Part shown: positions 36,026 to 50,075 of the stretch, piece by piece
Layout of the letters: every line of letters starts with the position of its first letter
Position numbering within the stretch: position 1 is the stretch's first letter
Origin: Diphasiastrum complanatum
Taxonomy: Eukaryota > Streptophyta > Lycopodiopsida > Lycopodiales > Lycopodiaceae
Reading direction: 5' to 3'
Length of the DNA stretch: 64,000 bases
Assembly: GCA_029204225.1 (NCBI GenBank)
Contig: CM055110.1
Location: forward strand, 16,974,309 to 17,038,308
The notes under the pieces: model-generated
The model's database searches: none
Seen by the model: only the letters and a program-made list of their open reading frames with translations
Told to the model about the DNA's origin: nothing
Made by a program: the position numbers and the translations under genes

Positions 36026-37140
36026 TCTTTCAAAGTGTTTATTGGGAAACATTTGCATTAAGGATATCTACCTACACCTTGCTATGTGGTGATTAATATT
36101 AGGAGTAATGACTATTATGTGATACATGGCTTTTGCAATATTCCCATAAGCAGTATACTTGGGCACATAGATTGTGAATAATATGAGAGTATTTCCCACC
36201 AAAATTCAAGTCCTTGTATGTGCATGTAGACATCATCTTTGTTGTTGTTTGAAGAAGTAAAGGCTGCTTTGGGGACATGTTGATGAGAAACTTATGTGAC
36301 TTTGTAAGTATTATACAATTTGAGGTTAGTGCTAGAAAATATCATTGCAAAAAACTCATCTTAAGATCCAACTCTACTTTTGAGATATACCAACTTGTAA
36401 AAACACTTTCTACACTAGCTCTATATTATGCATAAATTATCAAGCATGTTAAATGCACATGTAGACATGTTCAAAGACCTTGTAACATTTCAACTAAAAT
36501 AATATCTAATTACTTGTTTATTGTTTATTACATTTCATGGTTGTCAATTTTAACTTTGTTCTAACTTATCTTCACCTATTTGATTGTGAGATAAGGTTTT
36601 TCTTGGAAAAGCTGAATCAAACACATATAATCAACATCTTGACTAGAAATAAAGTAACACCTTCCTACTAGGTTCCATATTCATCCACAAGTGATGGTAT
36701 CACTAGTTTGTAGATAGTACATTTACCAACTAAAGTGAGCCAAAAGTTTTTTGAAAAAGGTGTAAACATAGTTGTATAAAGTATATTATACAACCATATA
36801 GAAATAGTACTTTTGTAAAAATTATTGTTTTGGTCATACATTCATTTCTTTTTTCAAAGGTTTATGTTTATGAGAATGGAAAGGTTGCTTTCTTAACTAC
36901 CGTTTCCATGGTGGCATGATTGAGACCCATAAGCTAAAAAGTAGGCACAACCACACTTCTTTATGGAAATCTTGTTCTTGTGTTGCCCAAAAAAGGCTAT
37001 ATTATCTTATCCATGCCCCGTTAATGCTTGCATAATAAGAATCTAAAAAATAAAAAGTAATATGCCCAAACATCTATATTCTCTTAAAAATTGGAAAACA
37101 AGAAAATTGTTGCCTCTCCCAAATGGTCATTGTCCTCCAC
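36026..37140. other. AT-rich non-coding stretch
   Basis: No frame or repeat that I can name. It may be decayed Copia internal sequence belonging to the integrase fragment that follows. Confidence 0.4.
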
Positions 37141-37149
37141 AATAGATGA

Positions 37150-37440
37150 GCTAAATATGAGCTTGAGATGTTGGGCGAACTTGAATTCTACGCTAGATGC
37201 TTCTCTACCAAAACCATTTTGGGGAGAGGCAATTACTTGTGCTAACTTTTTGTGAAATAGATTGACCAACCAAGCCATTGGAGGAATCACGCCATTTGAG
37301 GCTCTATATGGTGAGAGGTCGAATCTCAAAGATCTAAGAATCTTTGGATCTACTTGCTATGTTCACCATTTATAAGTGGTGATGAAGCATGCTTTGAGGA
37401 CATCACTCTCATAGAAGGCTTATAGGCTCCTTAATCTATT
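37150..37440 (+). pseudogene. Copia integrase fragment
   Basis: One frame reads LPKPFWGEAITCANFL-stop-NRLTN, then GITPFEALYGERSNLKDLRIFGSTCYVH. These are the GEA and F(E)ALYG / LR-FGS blocks of Copia integrase. One internal TGA, then it fades after a TAA. Confidence 0.8.
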
Positions 37441-39218
37441 TAACTATAACTAGGCTTGATCTTAGTTATAGTGTTACAAAGTTAAGAAGCCAATATATGC
37501 AAAAGTTTTCAAATTTTTATGGTAAAAATCTGGCCAAAAAGACCAAATGTTGTAAATTATTGTATAAAATACAGTTTGGGCATCCAATGTGCCCAAAAAA
37601 TGGCCAATTTAGTAGAAATTTAAGATTTTTGTAAATGTTTTCTTTACTTGTGTTGGTTCTCACGAAGAAAACTTTCAATGTACTTGTGAAAATTCAGTTA
37701 ATAAAAGAACCATAGTGTTTCAAATTCACTAGCTCAGCTAGGGAGATCTTGGTCATGGGTCACAACGACGACAACAATACCAGTATCGACCAGTTAGGAT
37801 GGTTCAACTTCAACGACAATGGAGGTGAGATTCAAATAACTGAACGCGGATACTGATAACCTAAATTCATCAAGAATCAAATTGCAAAAGAAACTCATAC
37901 TGGCATTATCCAAGCAAAACACTTAACAGGGATATGATGGAAGACAAACTTAGTGACACCGAAAATAAGCAAACTAGTTATATTGAGCTCAAACACTCTT
38001 AAAAATATTACAAGCAGGTATTTTTATACCAAAATCGGTCCTTGATACCATCCATCCATAACAAAGATTGGGCCATGACTGTTGAAAATTCCCTCCTGAT
38101 ATCCTTTCAATGACATATGCTTTTGGGATAGAGGTTACAATTTTGCAAAAGAATTAGAAGATTTCCAGTTTTCAGACCTAATAGTAAAATATTTTTGCTG
38201 GGATAAATGCATGACCGAGAACTTTGACAAAAATGTCTCTTTTGACGATGAACACCGATTTATGTAATAAATCGAGAGAACCTTGAGGAGTTACTAAGTG
38301 TGTCAAAATCGGTTCTTGTTTTCCACAAACATGCGAATTGCACTGAAGAAAAAAAAAAATACCCTACGACTGATGGTTTGGGTCAAAGGTCAATAGTTTG
38401 GGTCAAAAGTTGTCAGTGACAATTAGCCAAAATTTTGGGTGGCGGCCACTGGTTTGGGCGGATCTTGCCTTGCAAAGGCATTACTATTTGTTGAGGTCGG
38501 TCAATGGAGTTTGGAAAAAGTCAATGTTAAAGGATATTTTGTGGTGTTGTCTAAACTTTAAAGGTTGGAACCTTTGTTGAGGACTAAACTAACATGCATG
38601 TGTTGTCGTTAAAAAATTCCTACCAGGGGTGCATGCAAGCATGGCATTATCCATAAGGCCCAAAAAGCAAAAACAAAAACTTAGAAAAAAGTAAACGCAT
38701 GAATGGATAAATTATGAAAAGCATGTTCGCAAGACCTCATTTGGAGTTCAATGCTAATTGTAATTTGAAAAAGACGATAATGTGAATGTATTTTATGCTC
38801 ATCTTGAAGTGTCAAAAGTTTGTTGTAAGTCATCAATGGGCAAGTGAAGAGCAATGATCAAAGAACGGTTAGGGTCACCTCGTGATTAATTTCATCAGAT
38901 GCTTCTACATAGACGTGAGCAAACAAACGTTGATGCAAGAGAAAAGCAGCGATCATGTGGATTAAGGTGGCCGCTGATGATATGGGTGACGACCGATGAT
39001 TTGGATGGTGGTCGATCTCGCACATCTCGCATCTCGAATACGTAACATATCTCACACATCTTGGCCATAGTAGGGGTCAAATTTTAACCATGTTCAACAA
39101 TAGCACAAAGAGTATCTTAGTAAAAAATTGATGGGCGGGAGGCGATCTGTGTTTGCAAATGTCTGTTAACGGGCGGCAATAAATTCAAAGTGAATATGTT
39201 GTTCATGCATGTGTGTTT
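37441..39218. other. Non-coding, with a repeat shared in inverse with 43.9-44.0 kb
   Basis: A 33-codon frame from the ATG at 37,754 is Asn/Asp-rich and unrecognised. At 38,975-39,065, GATGATTTGGATGGTGGTCG and CATCTCGAATACG correspond in reverse complement to 43,919-44,010. Nothing else seen. Confidence 0.4.
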
Positions 39219-40080
39219 TGTTGGAATTCGAAGCTCAGCCTCAATAATGAGCATCCAAAAAGCTGTACAAAACCCAAAAAAAGAAGACTCAAGTTTTTCA
39301 TAAGGTCAAAAAATCTAGTGTTGGAGTTTTTTTGACCCAATGTCATCCTTGTCAAAAAGAAATTTTTCGATCCTGAATCAGATCCGATCGAGACGAAAAT
39401 TATCCAAGCGTGTTCATGACCATGGATTGGGTCGAATCGGGTCTGATAAATACAACCCATGTGCATATTTTCACCCCAGCATAAACTTTTGATCCTTTGT
39501 ATATTTCTTGATACCACGTTACTTTTTGACCCAGTGTATAAAGTCTGACCCATTGTAAAATTCGATACTGTCAGTCACAAATCCGAGTCTTTGGAAAAAT
39601 TTGAGTCTTTGAAAAAATTTGATCCTTCAAAAAAATTTGAGTCTGCGAAAAAATTTGAGCCTTTGAAAAAGTTCTAAGTTGACACTACAAAGGGTCAGAT
39701 TGTACTCTGGGTCGAAAAAATTCCAAAGGGTCGGAATAAATCCGTCTCGATCTGATCTGATCCGGGGTCGAAAAATTCTTCTTTGCCAAGATCAACGTTG
39801 CATTGGAAAAATTTGAGTCTTTGGAAAAAATTCGATCCTTTGGAAAATATACAAAGGGTCGGATTTTACTCTGGGTCAAAAAATATACAAAGGGTCAAAT
39901 TTTACACTGGGTTGGAGAATATACAAAGGGTCGGAATAAATCCGCCTCGATCCGATCCGATCCAGGGTTAAAAAATCCTTCTTTGCCAAGCTCAACGTTG
40001 GGTCGGAAAAGTTCAATCCTTTAGAAAAATTTGATCCTTTGAAAAAATCCGAGGCTGATTGTGGATTGTTTTCTCATATA
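39219..40080 (+). repeat. Copia-type LTR, solo or truncated
   Basis: Starts TGTTGGAATTCGAAGCTCAGCC and shares GATCCGATCGAGACG and AATGAGCATCC with the LTR at 45,449. Inside, a block starting AAAGGGTCGGAATAAATCC occurs at 39,725 and 39,925 (period 200). Short units of AAAAATTTGAGTCTTTG and ATACAAAGGGTC repeat many times. Confidence 0.6.
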
Positions 40081-40305
40081 TATCTATGTTGAATGTATGT
40101 AATACTATGTGTAGGGTGTGTGTATATGTGTGTGTATGGCTATGCATAGTTGTGTATGTAGTGTGTGTAATCAACGTTGATTGAATGTGTGTGTGAAGAA
40201 CATTATTTTCATTGTTCTTTTGACTTGAATATCTTCTTTACATGATTTTTTTACATGAAGCAGTTGCAGTCCTTGTCAGTTACAATATATATGTGTAGAT
40301 GTTTT

Positions 40306-40310
<5 letters not shown>

Positions 40311-40388
<78 letters not shown>
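40311..40388 (+). repeat. (GA)39 microsatellite
   Basis: Uninterrupted GA run of 78 bases, 120 bases downstream of TG-rich sequence. Confidence 0.95.
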
Positions 40389-40392
<4 letters not shown>

Positions 40393-40589
40393 ATGCTGGG
40401 TTAGATTGGAGAGGTTAATCAGTTATGCTTTGATGAGTTCCAATCTGAGCTGTATCTTTCTATGTGAAATCTTTGTCAGACCAACAAGTATTTTGGTTGT
40501 ATTTGGCAAAAAGTCCTCGCAGGAAGCTCTGATTTGAGAAATAATCTTGAAAAGTAGGATTCCAAGAAGTCTTGTGAAGAGAAAATACA

Positions 40590-41435
40590 TGTTGAATATT
40601 CCATTAGGAATGGTTTACTTTTTCGTATATGAAAAGTTTGTGTGCCAGATATCACGGACATAAGGGCCCAAATCCTGCATGAGTGCCATGATAGCCCAAG
40701 TGCGGGACACCCTGGTATATAGAGGACACTTGATCTTGTTAAGAGATAATTTTATTGGACAAAAATGAAAGGTCATGTCGAGGCATATGTCCAAAAGTGT
40801 GAACAATGCCAAGTGAACAAAGTGGAAAGACTCAAAGCAATTGGTCTGTCACATCCGTTGGAAATTCCCAACAAGAAGTGGGAAAGTATTTCCATGGATT
40901 TTGTGGTTGGACTTGCCAAGTCTGGGAAGGATCATGATTCCATTTGGGTAGTAGTTGACAGGCTTACCAAAATGGCGCAATTCATTCCAACAAATATCAT
41001 TGTCAAAGCTTCATAACTTGTTCAACTCTTCACTGAAAAGTTGTTCAAGTTAGTATGGTTTGCAAAATGACATTTTTAATGATCATGATCCAAGTTCATT
41101 GGGAAGTTCTGGCAAGCAGTCTTTGAAATGCTAGAAACTACCTTAAGTCTTTTGTCTACGGATCACCTAGAAACCGATGGTCAGATAGAATGCATCAACC
41201 AATCGATGAGAGATATGCCTCGCGCATATGTTTCCAGGTGACAATCTGATTGGGAAAAGTACCTCCCAATGGTTGAGCTCGCATACAATAGTATGAAACA
41301 TTATGCCAGAGGTTTTAGTCCTTTTATGCTCTTGTATGGCTTTCAGCCTCGTTCCCTTATCTTCGTTGGACTAAAAGGTATTAAAGTACAAGGTGCGATG
41401 GATTTCTTGCATGATATGATTGGGCATGTGATGTC
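40590..41435 (+). pseudogene. Ty3/gypsy integrase fragment
   Basis: The zinc-binding part (HECHDSPSAGHPG … QKCEQCQVNK) is followed by the core with MDFVVGLAKSGKDHDSIWVVVDRLTKMAQFIP, a damaged second Asp region and a TDHLETDGQIE stretch holding the catalytic Glu position. Then comes EKYLPMVELAYNS and GFSPFMLLYGFQPRS. At least four stops or shifts. It is closely related to the chromovirus integrase at 60.8-61.6 kb. Confidence 0.9.
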
Positions 41436-41440
41436 AATAG

Positions 41441-43010
<1,570 letters not shown>

Positions 43011-43013
<3 letters not shown>

Positions 43014-44215
43014 AACTTATGTACACTTTTGCGCATGTGTATGGGTGCACCCATGCATCCTCCTCCCCTCACCCATGCATGAGCTTTTTTTAACTAAAAA
43101 ACTTGGGGAGGAGGATGCATGTATGGGAAAAAGGATGCATGTATGAGGAAAGTGCATATCCCCATACATTTGCACATTGTGTGCATTGGGGGGTGGGCCC
43201 CAAAAAGATTCCTCGCCCCTCCCTCCCAATTATTAAATTCAAATATCTTTCTCTAAATATCTTGCTTAACTAAAAATGATGGGGAGGGGGATGCATGTAT
43301 GGGGAAAGTGCATATCCCCATACATTTGCGCATTGTGTGCATTGGGGGGTGGGCCCCAAATTCTCTAAATTCAAATATCTTTTTCTAAATTGAGAGATGG
43401 GCCCCAAATATTTTTCTTTAGATTCAAATATTTGAAGTTTGAAGATAAGGTTTTATTTTCTTCACACACTTCAATGTGCTTTAAACTTTAGCCAATAATC
43501 TTTATTACATGGCTTTCTTATTTATTTTGAATCACCAAAGTTTTACCCATAAATCATGAACATAATTTTTTTTTTAACTACCTAAAATTGCTTCTTCTTT
43601 TTTCAATCCTTCAAATCTCTATCTTGGCCCACCATTTTCATGAATGTTTAACCACAAGCCCAAACTCACTATCTTTAATTTCAAAGGATCAAATTTTTTC
43701 AAAGACTCGAATTTTTCCAAAGGATTGAAGGACCCTTTGTACTGTCAAGTCGAATTTTTCAAAAGACTCGAATTTTTTTGAAGACTCGAATTTTTCGAAA
43801 GACTCGATTTTATTTTCCAACGACTAGAATTTTTCCGAAGACTTGAATTTTTCCGAAGGCTCAAACTTTTCTGAAGGCTCAAATTTTTTCAAAGACTCGA
43901 ATTTTTTCAAAGACTCGAATGTTTGATATTCGAGATGCGATATGTGCAAGGTTGGCCATCATCCAAATCATCGGCCGCCACCTAGATCGGCCTCCATTGC
44001 CCATCAACGACGGACACTCTTTACTAGTATATATATATTTAAACTTATGTACAGTTTTGCGCATGTGTATGGGTGCACCATGCATGCTCTTCCCCTCACC
44101 CATGCATAGCTTTTTCTAACTAGAAAACTTGGGGAGGAGGATGCATGTATGGGGAAAAGGATGCATGGCCCTCCTCCCCATGCATGCATCTAAAGGGCCC
44201 ACATCCCACTCCAAA
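43011..44215. repeat. Three copies of a hairpin-forming repeat around LTR debris
   Basis: Copies at 43,011-43,210, 43,268-43,375 and 44,036-44,215 share TTAAACTTATGTACA, GCGCATGTGTATGGGTGCACC and GGGGAGGAGGATGCATGTATGGGG. The opposing CCCATGCATCCTCCTCCCC gives each full copy a foldback. Between them, 43,680-43,935 carries inverted copies of the CGAATTTTTTCAAAGACT units found in the LTR at 39,219. Confidence 0.55.
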
Positions 44216-44900
44216 TTCAAAATTCAAATTACCCTCCTTTTTCCATGGATGCTGTTCCTTCATCCAAATCAATGCTCCTAGCAGGAGCATCTCCTGCCAT
44301 CCATCGCCCTCCTCCTTGCCCTCTATAATTGCATTGCTAAAGAATGTTGTCCATTCTATAAAACTGTTTGCTTCAAGGTATGTTAGAGCCAAAATTTAAT
44401 GAGTTAAGCTTCCTGAAATGGTCTTTTGCTGAACATTCCGGCACTCCCACAATGCGAGAATCTACATGGTATTCGTGGTAGATCTTGGAACTGTATGTGC
44501 GTTTTTAACATATTTCCATGCTTGTGTTTGCAGTTGAATGCTAGTGTACATGGAGGGAGGATTGGTTTATAAAACTCGCTAACAAAATTGAGTTTGGTGT
44601 GAACATGAACACAACAACTCTCATGCTGGAGAATGACAAAGAAAATCCTGGACATCATTTGGTGGCATTTCCTTTTGATTCTAATCCTCATGGAAGATAA
44701 GCGATTTCAATATAAATTATTCATTGACATACACATTTTGTCCCATTGTAATCATGTCAAGATTGTGGCCTGTGATGCAGCCTGCATTGCAAAATCATGG
44801 CAGCTGTGAGTGCCGCAACAAGTGCTTTGGGGGGAATTCGTCAACTATGTCTGTGATTTTGTTTCGAGCGATAGAGATGGTAGATTAATGGCAGATGAAT
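44216..44900. other. Non-coding stretch
   Basis: Short open frames only. Nothing recognised before the TFIIA-gamma homology begins. Confidence 0.4.
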
Positions 44901-45118
44901 TATCGATGGGGAGGGGGCTGATAGAGGCCCTGGATGAGATGGTGATCAATGGCACCATTTCGTCGCTCTTGGCTGCGAAAGTGTTGATGTGAAAGTGTTG
45001 CGGACAAAGGTGCACTCCAAGATCAGCTTCAAGGGTCATCTTCACGCTTACAGGTATTGTGACATTCACGCTTACAGGTATTGTGACAGTGTTTGGACAT
45101 TCAATTTGACCCACAAAT
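44901..45118 (+). pseudogene. TFIIA small (gamma) subunit fragment
   Basis: TFIIA-gamma helps TBP bind promoters in RNA polymerase II initiation; the protein is about 106 residues. Here GLIEALDEMVINGTI and LLAAKVLM are followed, after loss of about 11 residues and a frame change at 44,990, by KVLRTKVHSKISFKGHLHAY, YRYCD and SVWTFNL, all family hallmarks. A 21-base tandem duplication (CACGCTTACAGGTATTGTGAC) repeats HAYRYCD. No intron is visible. The homology stops as Copia RNase H begins. Confidence 0.85.
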
Positions 45119-45124
45119 GCTACC

Positions 45125-45448
45125 AAGGAGGCAATTGGGCTGAGGAACCTGCTTGTAGATATCAAAATTTTGCAGTCACATCCAATGGCCCTTTACTGTG
45201 ACAATCAAAGCACTATTGCACTATCTCTGAATCCAAGATTTCACTCTCTAAGTAAGCATATTGAAATCAGGTATCACTACCTTAGAGAGAAAGTGCAAGG
45301 CAAGGAGATTCCCCTGGTTTACTGCAGGATAGAACTACAAGCAGCAGATTACTTCACCAAAGTTCTATCAAAGGAGCATCATCTCAAATTTAACAATATG
45401 TTGAATATGAAAATTTTATTTTTTCAGGATCCACATTGGGGGGGGGGG
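45125..45448 (+). pseudogene. Copia RNase H C-terminus and polypurine tract
   Basis: Reads EAIGLRNLLVDIKILQSHP, then CDNQSTIALSLNPRFHSLSK, HIEIRYHYLREKVQG and QAADYFTKVLSKEHH. This is the normal RNase H end, with one frame change near 45,170. An 11-G tract ends at 45,448, just before the LTR. Confidence 0.85.
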
Positions 45449-46250
45449 TGTTGGAATTCATGCTCAAGCCCAATTCAATTACGTAATGAGCATCCTTAAA
45501 CCTGTTTATACTTATTCTTAGAAACCACAAAAATTATGAAGGATCGAAATTTTAGCAAAGGGGCAAAAAAATTCAGGATCAAATTTTTTTGAGTCAAATC
45601 TATTTTTTCGACCCAATGTCAATCCCATCAAAGTGTAATTTTCCAACACTTGATCGGATCGAATCGAGGTGAAAAATATCTGGGCGTCTTCAACCCTGGA
45701 TCGGATCGGCGGGTCTAATTTATCCCAACGTCTTCAACCTTGGATCGGGCCTAATCTATCTGGACGTCTTTGATCCTGGATCGAATAGGATCGGAGTCTA
45801 ATAAATCTGAACCTTTGTATAAATTTGGCCCTTTGTAAATTATCCGCCCTTTGTAAAATTTAGCCCAATGTATAAATCCGACCCTTTGTAATTATAAATC
45901 TAACCCACATACAGTGAAAATAATGGCTACTTTCTGTGGGACTATAAGTAGATTAATTTAGGATTCCAATGCACTGATCACCTGACTTCCAATCATCATT
46001 GATGGAGTCAACACCCTGATAGACATATTTTGTGACAATGATTCAGACATTATTCTGTAACGAGGATCAGTGATTAAGTATGTTTTGTAGATTTAGCTAG
46101 TTAGCATTCTATTATTCCAGCTTTTTATCGTCAACGATTTCAGCTTAAGCGATTTTTGAGCACCTACTGTTTTGCACCCAGCTTCAAGCATTGTACTAAG
46201 TTTCTTGTAATCTAATCAGAGTGCATCGTTCTACTATTTTTGTTCCATTG
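45449..46250 (+). repeat. Copia 3' LTR
   Basis: Starts TGTTGGAATTCATGCTCAAGCC immediately after the polypurine tract. Holds GGATCGGATCG and CCAATGT repeats like the LTR at 39,219. The right end is approximate. Confidence 0.6.
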
Positions 46251-46370
46251 CATTTTCATTGTAGTATCAAATTCATCTTGAGTTGTCTTGCTGGTAACTG
46301 TTGCACTTTCGATACATTACCATATGCTCACCACTTCTGCTACTCACCACATTTCCACCAAAATCCTATA

Positions 46371-48935
46371 GATATGCCACATGATTCCCAAACAGGAACC
46401 AATGCCACTCAAAACCACCCATGCACAAACCCTTCTCTAAATTTAACTTCCAAATGCAACCAGATGAGGTGACGATCTAGTATATCCAGAGCTACAAAGA
46501 GAGGATAGAGAGAGGATTGTCATTAAAATGTCATGTTCGAGAGTTAATTAGTGAAGACAACAAGGAGAAGTATGTCATTAAGAGTTTTGATAATTCAAAT
46601 ACAAGTTCTTTTTATCTTGTCTCGATATGTACAGAGATTTTTCTCATAACATGGCTTTAAAAAAATATTTATCATGTAAACATTGATACTTTGTTTATTT
46701 TTGTGTTAAAGACTTGGATGTGAATGAGAATATGTTCATTCACCAGCCAATTTTGGGCATGCAAGATCTCTTTCATGTGTTGGCATTGTCTTCACGTGAT
46801 ATGGCATAAATATCACCAGTCTCTTTTGTTTTTTTGGTTACTGTTTGAACCAAATAGAAACCATTTTTGTACTGCGAGTAACAATCTCATTAAGCCATCT
46901 TCATTGTCGGGGGCGATGCAATTTTTGGGGGCTTTGGAATATTGTATGGACTGTATTCTTAGTTTCATAATGTGATTTCAAACTTTATGAATGTTACATC
47001 AGATTTTGATTTGTCATTTCATTGGTGAATAGTGCACTTTTGAACATTGTGTAAACTTTCCAAGTTCCCTAAATTCTAAAAATACATTTGATTTTGGAAA
47101 CATGTGCAACCAGCCATGATGCAATTCAACAAATGGATATGCCACATCATTCCCAAATAGGAACCAATGCCGCTCAAAACCACCCCTGCACAAACCCTTC
47201 ACCAAATTTAGCTTCTGAACGCAACCAGATGAGGCAACGCTCTAGTATATCTAGAGTTGCAAAAGAGAGGATAGAGAGAGGATTGTCATTAAAATGTCAT
47301 GTTCGAGAGTTAATCAAACATCGTGAAGACAACAAGGAGGAGTATGTCATTAAGGGCTTCAATAGTTCAAATATATGTTTTGTTTATCGCGTCTCGATAT
47401 GCACAGAGCCTTCTTGCACTTGTCCAGATTTTTCTCAAAACAGTGTTGAAAAAATATTTTCTATGTAAACATGTATACTTTGTCTATTTGTGTGTTAAGG
47501 GCTTGGATGTGAATGAAAATATGTTCATTCACCAGCCAATTTTGGACATGCAAGATCTCTTTCATGTGTTGGCATTGCCTTCATGCGGTATGGCATAAAT
47601 ATCACCAATCTCTTTTGTTTTGTTTATTATTGTTTGAACCAAATAGAAACCATTTTTGTATTGCGAGTAACAATCTCATAAAGTCGTCTTCATTGTCGAG
47701 TAATGCAATTTTTGGACATTTTTTTGTGTGCTTTGGAATATTGTATGGACTGTATTCTTAATTGATAATGCGATTTCAAACTTTATGAATGTTGCCTCAG
47801 ATCTCGGTTTGTCATTTTCATTGGTGAATAGTGCACTTTTGAACATTGTGTAAACTTTCCAGGTTCCCTAAATCCTAAAAGTACATTTGATTGTGGAGAC
47901 ATTTGTAGTCAACCATGTGTAATTCAACAAATGGATATGCCACATGATTCCCAAATAGGAACCAGTGCCGCTCAAAATCACCCATACACAAACCCTTTGC
48001 CAAATTTAGCTTCCGAATGCAACCAAATGAGGCGACGATCTAGTATATCCAGAGCTGCAAAAGAGAGAATTGTCATTAAAATCTCATGTTCAAGAGTTAA
48101 TTAAACATCGTGAAGACAACAAGGAGGATTTCATTGAGAGTTTTGATAGTTCAAATACTTGGTGGCACAAAAAAAGATCCCATATTTTATTGTACCTTTT
48201 GGTAGTACATTTCACTTTTTGGGGTTTGGGAGGGAGCTTGATAGATGCTACCCATGAGTAAATGCAATGCAGGTGTCCCTAGTAATGATGGGCCTACCCT
48301 CTTGGAGTATTGGGGGGTAAGTGGTGGGCTTACTCTCTTTCCAATAAACCTGTGCACTTCTACCCAAAAAAGGTAGTGTCCTTGACAGTCCATGTTGTAC
48401 CACCAAACCATGATTTTAGCCCTATCGCGTCTTGATATGCGGAGAGCCTTCCTACACCTGTCCAGATTTTTCTTGAAACATGGCTTTGAAAAAATATTTA
48501 CGATGTAAACATTTATACTTTGTTTATTTGTGTGTTAAGGGCTTGGATGTGAATGAGAATATGTTCATTCACCAACCGATTTTGGGCATGCAAGATCTAT
48601 TTCATGTGTTGGCATTGCCTTCACGCGGTATGAGATAAATATCACCAATCTCTTTTGTTTTGTTGGTTATTGTTTGACATATAGAAACCATTTTTGTATT
48701 GCGAGTAACAATCTCATTAAGTCGTCTTCATTGTTGGGCATTGCAATTTTTGGGCACTTTTTTTGTGCTTTGGAATATCGCATGGACTATATTCTTAGTT
48801 TGATAATGCGATTTCAAACTTTATGAATGTTGCATCAGATCTTGGTTTGTCATTTTCATTGGTGAATAGTGCACTTTTGAACATTGTGTAAACTTTTTAG
48901 GTTCCCTAAACCCTAAAAGTACCTTTGATTTTTCT
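46371..48935 (+). pseudogene. Three tandem copies of a SWIM zinc-finger gene piece
   Basis: Units start at GATATGCCACAT (46,371, 47,136, 47,934; spacing 765 and 798) and each ends near GTTCCCTAAA. The best copy (second) encodes SSISRVAKERIERGLSLKC, RELIKHREDNKEEYVIKGF, then SCTCPDF and, after a one-base shift, LCKHVYFVYLCVKGLDVNEN. C-x-C … C-K-H is the SWIM signature, found in MULE/FAR1 proteins and ubiquitin ligases. All copies carry stops or shifts; the third is split by an insertion at 48,159. Which SWIM family donated it is not clear. Confidence 0.7.
48159..48406. mobile_element. MITE-like 248-bp insertion in the third SWIM copy
   Basis: Begins TTGGTGGCACAA and ends TTGTACCACCAA, inverted with one mismatch in 12. 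The other two SWIM copies lack this segment, so its limits are set by comparison. Target duplication not resolved; no coding frame. Confidence 0.7.

Positions 48936-50075
<1,140 letters not shown>

Noticed and set aside
40080-40200. TG-rich stretch as a regulatory element
   Set aside because: Simple-sequence degeneracy next to a microsatellite; nothing specific.
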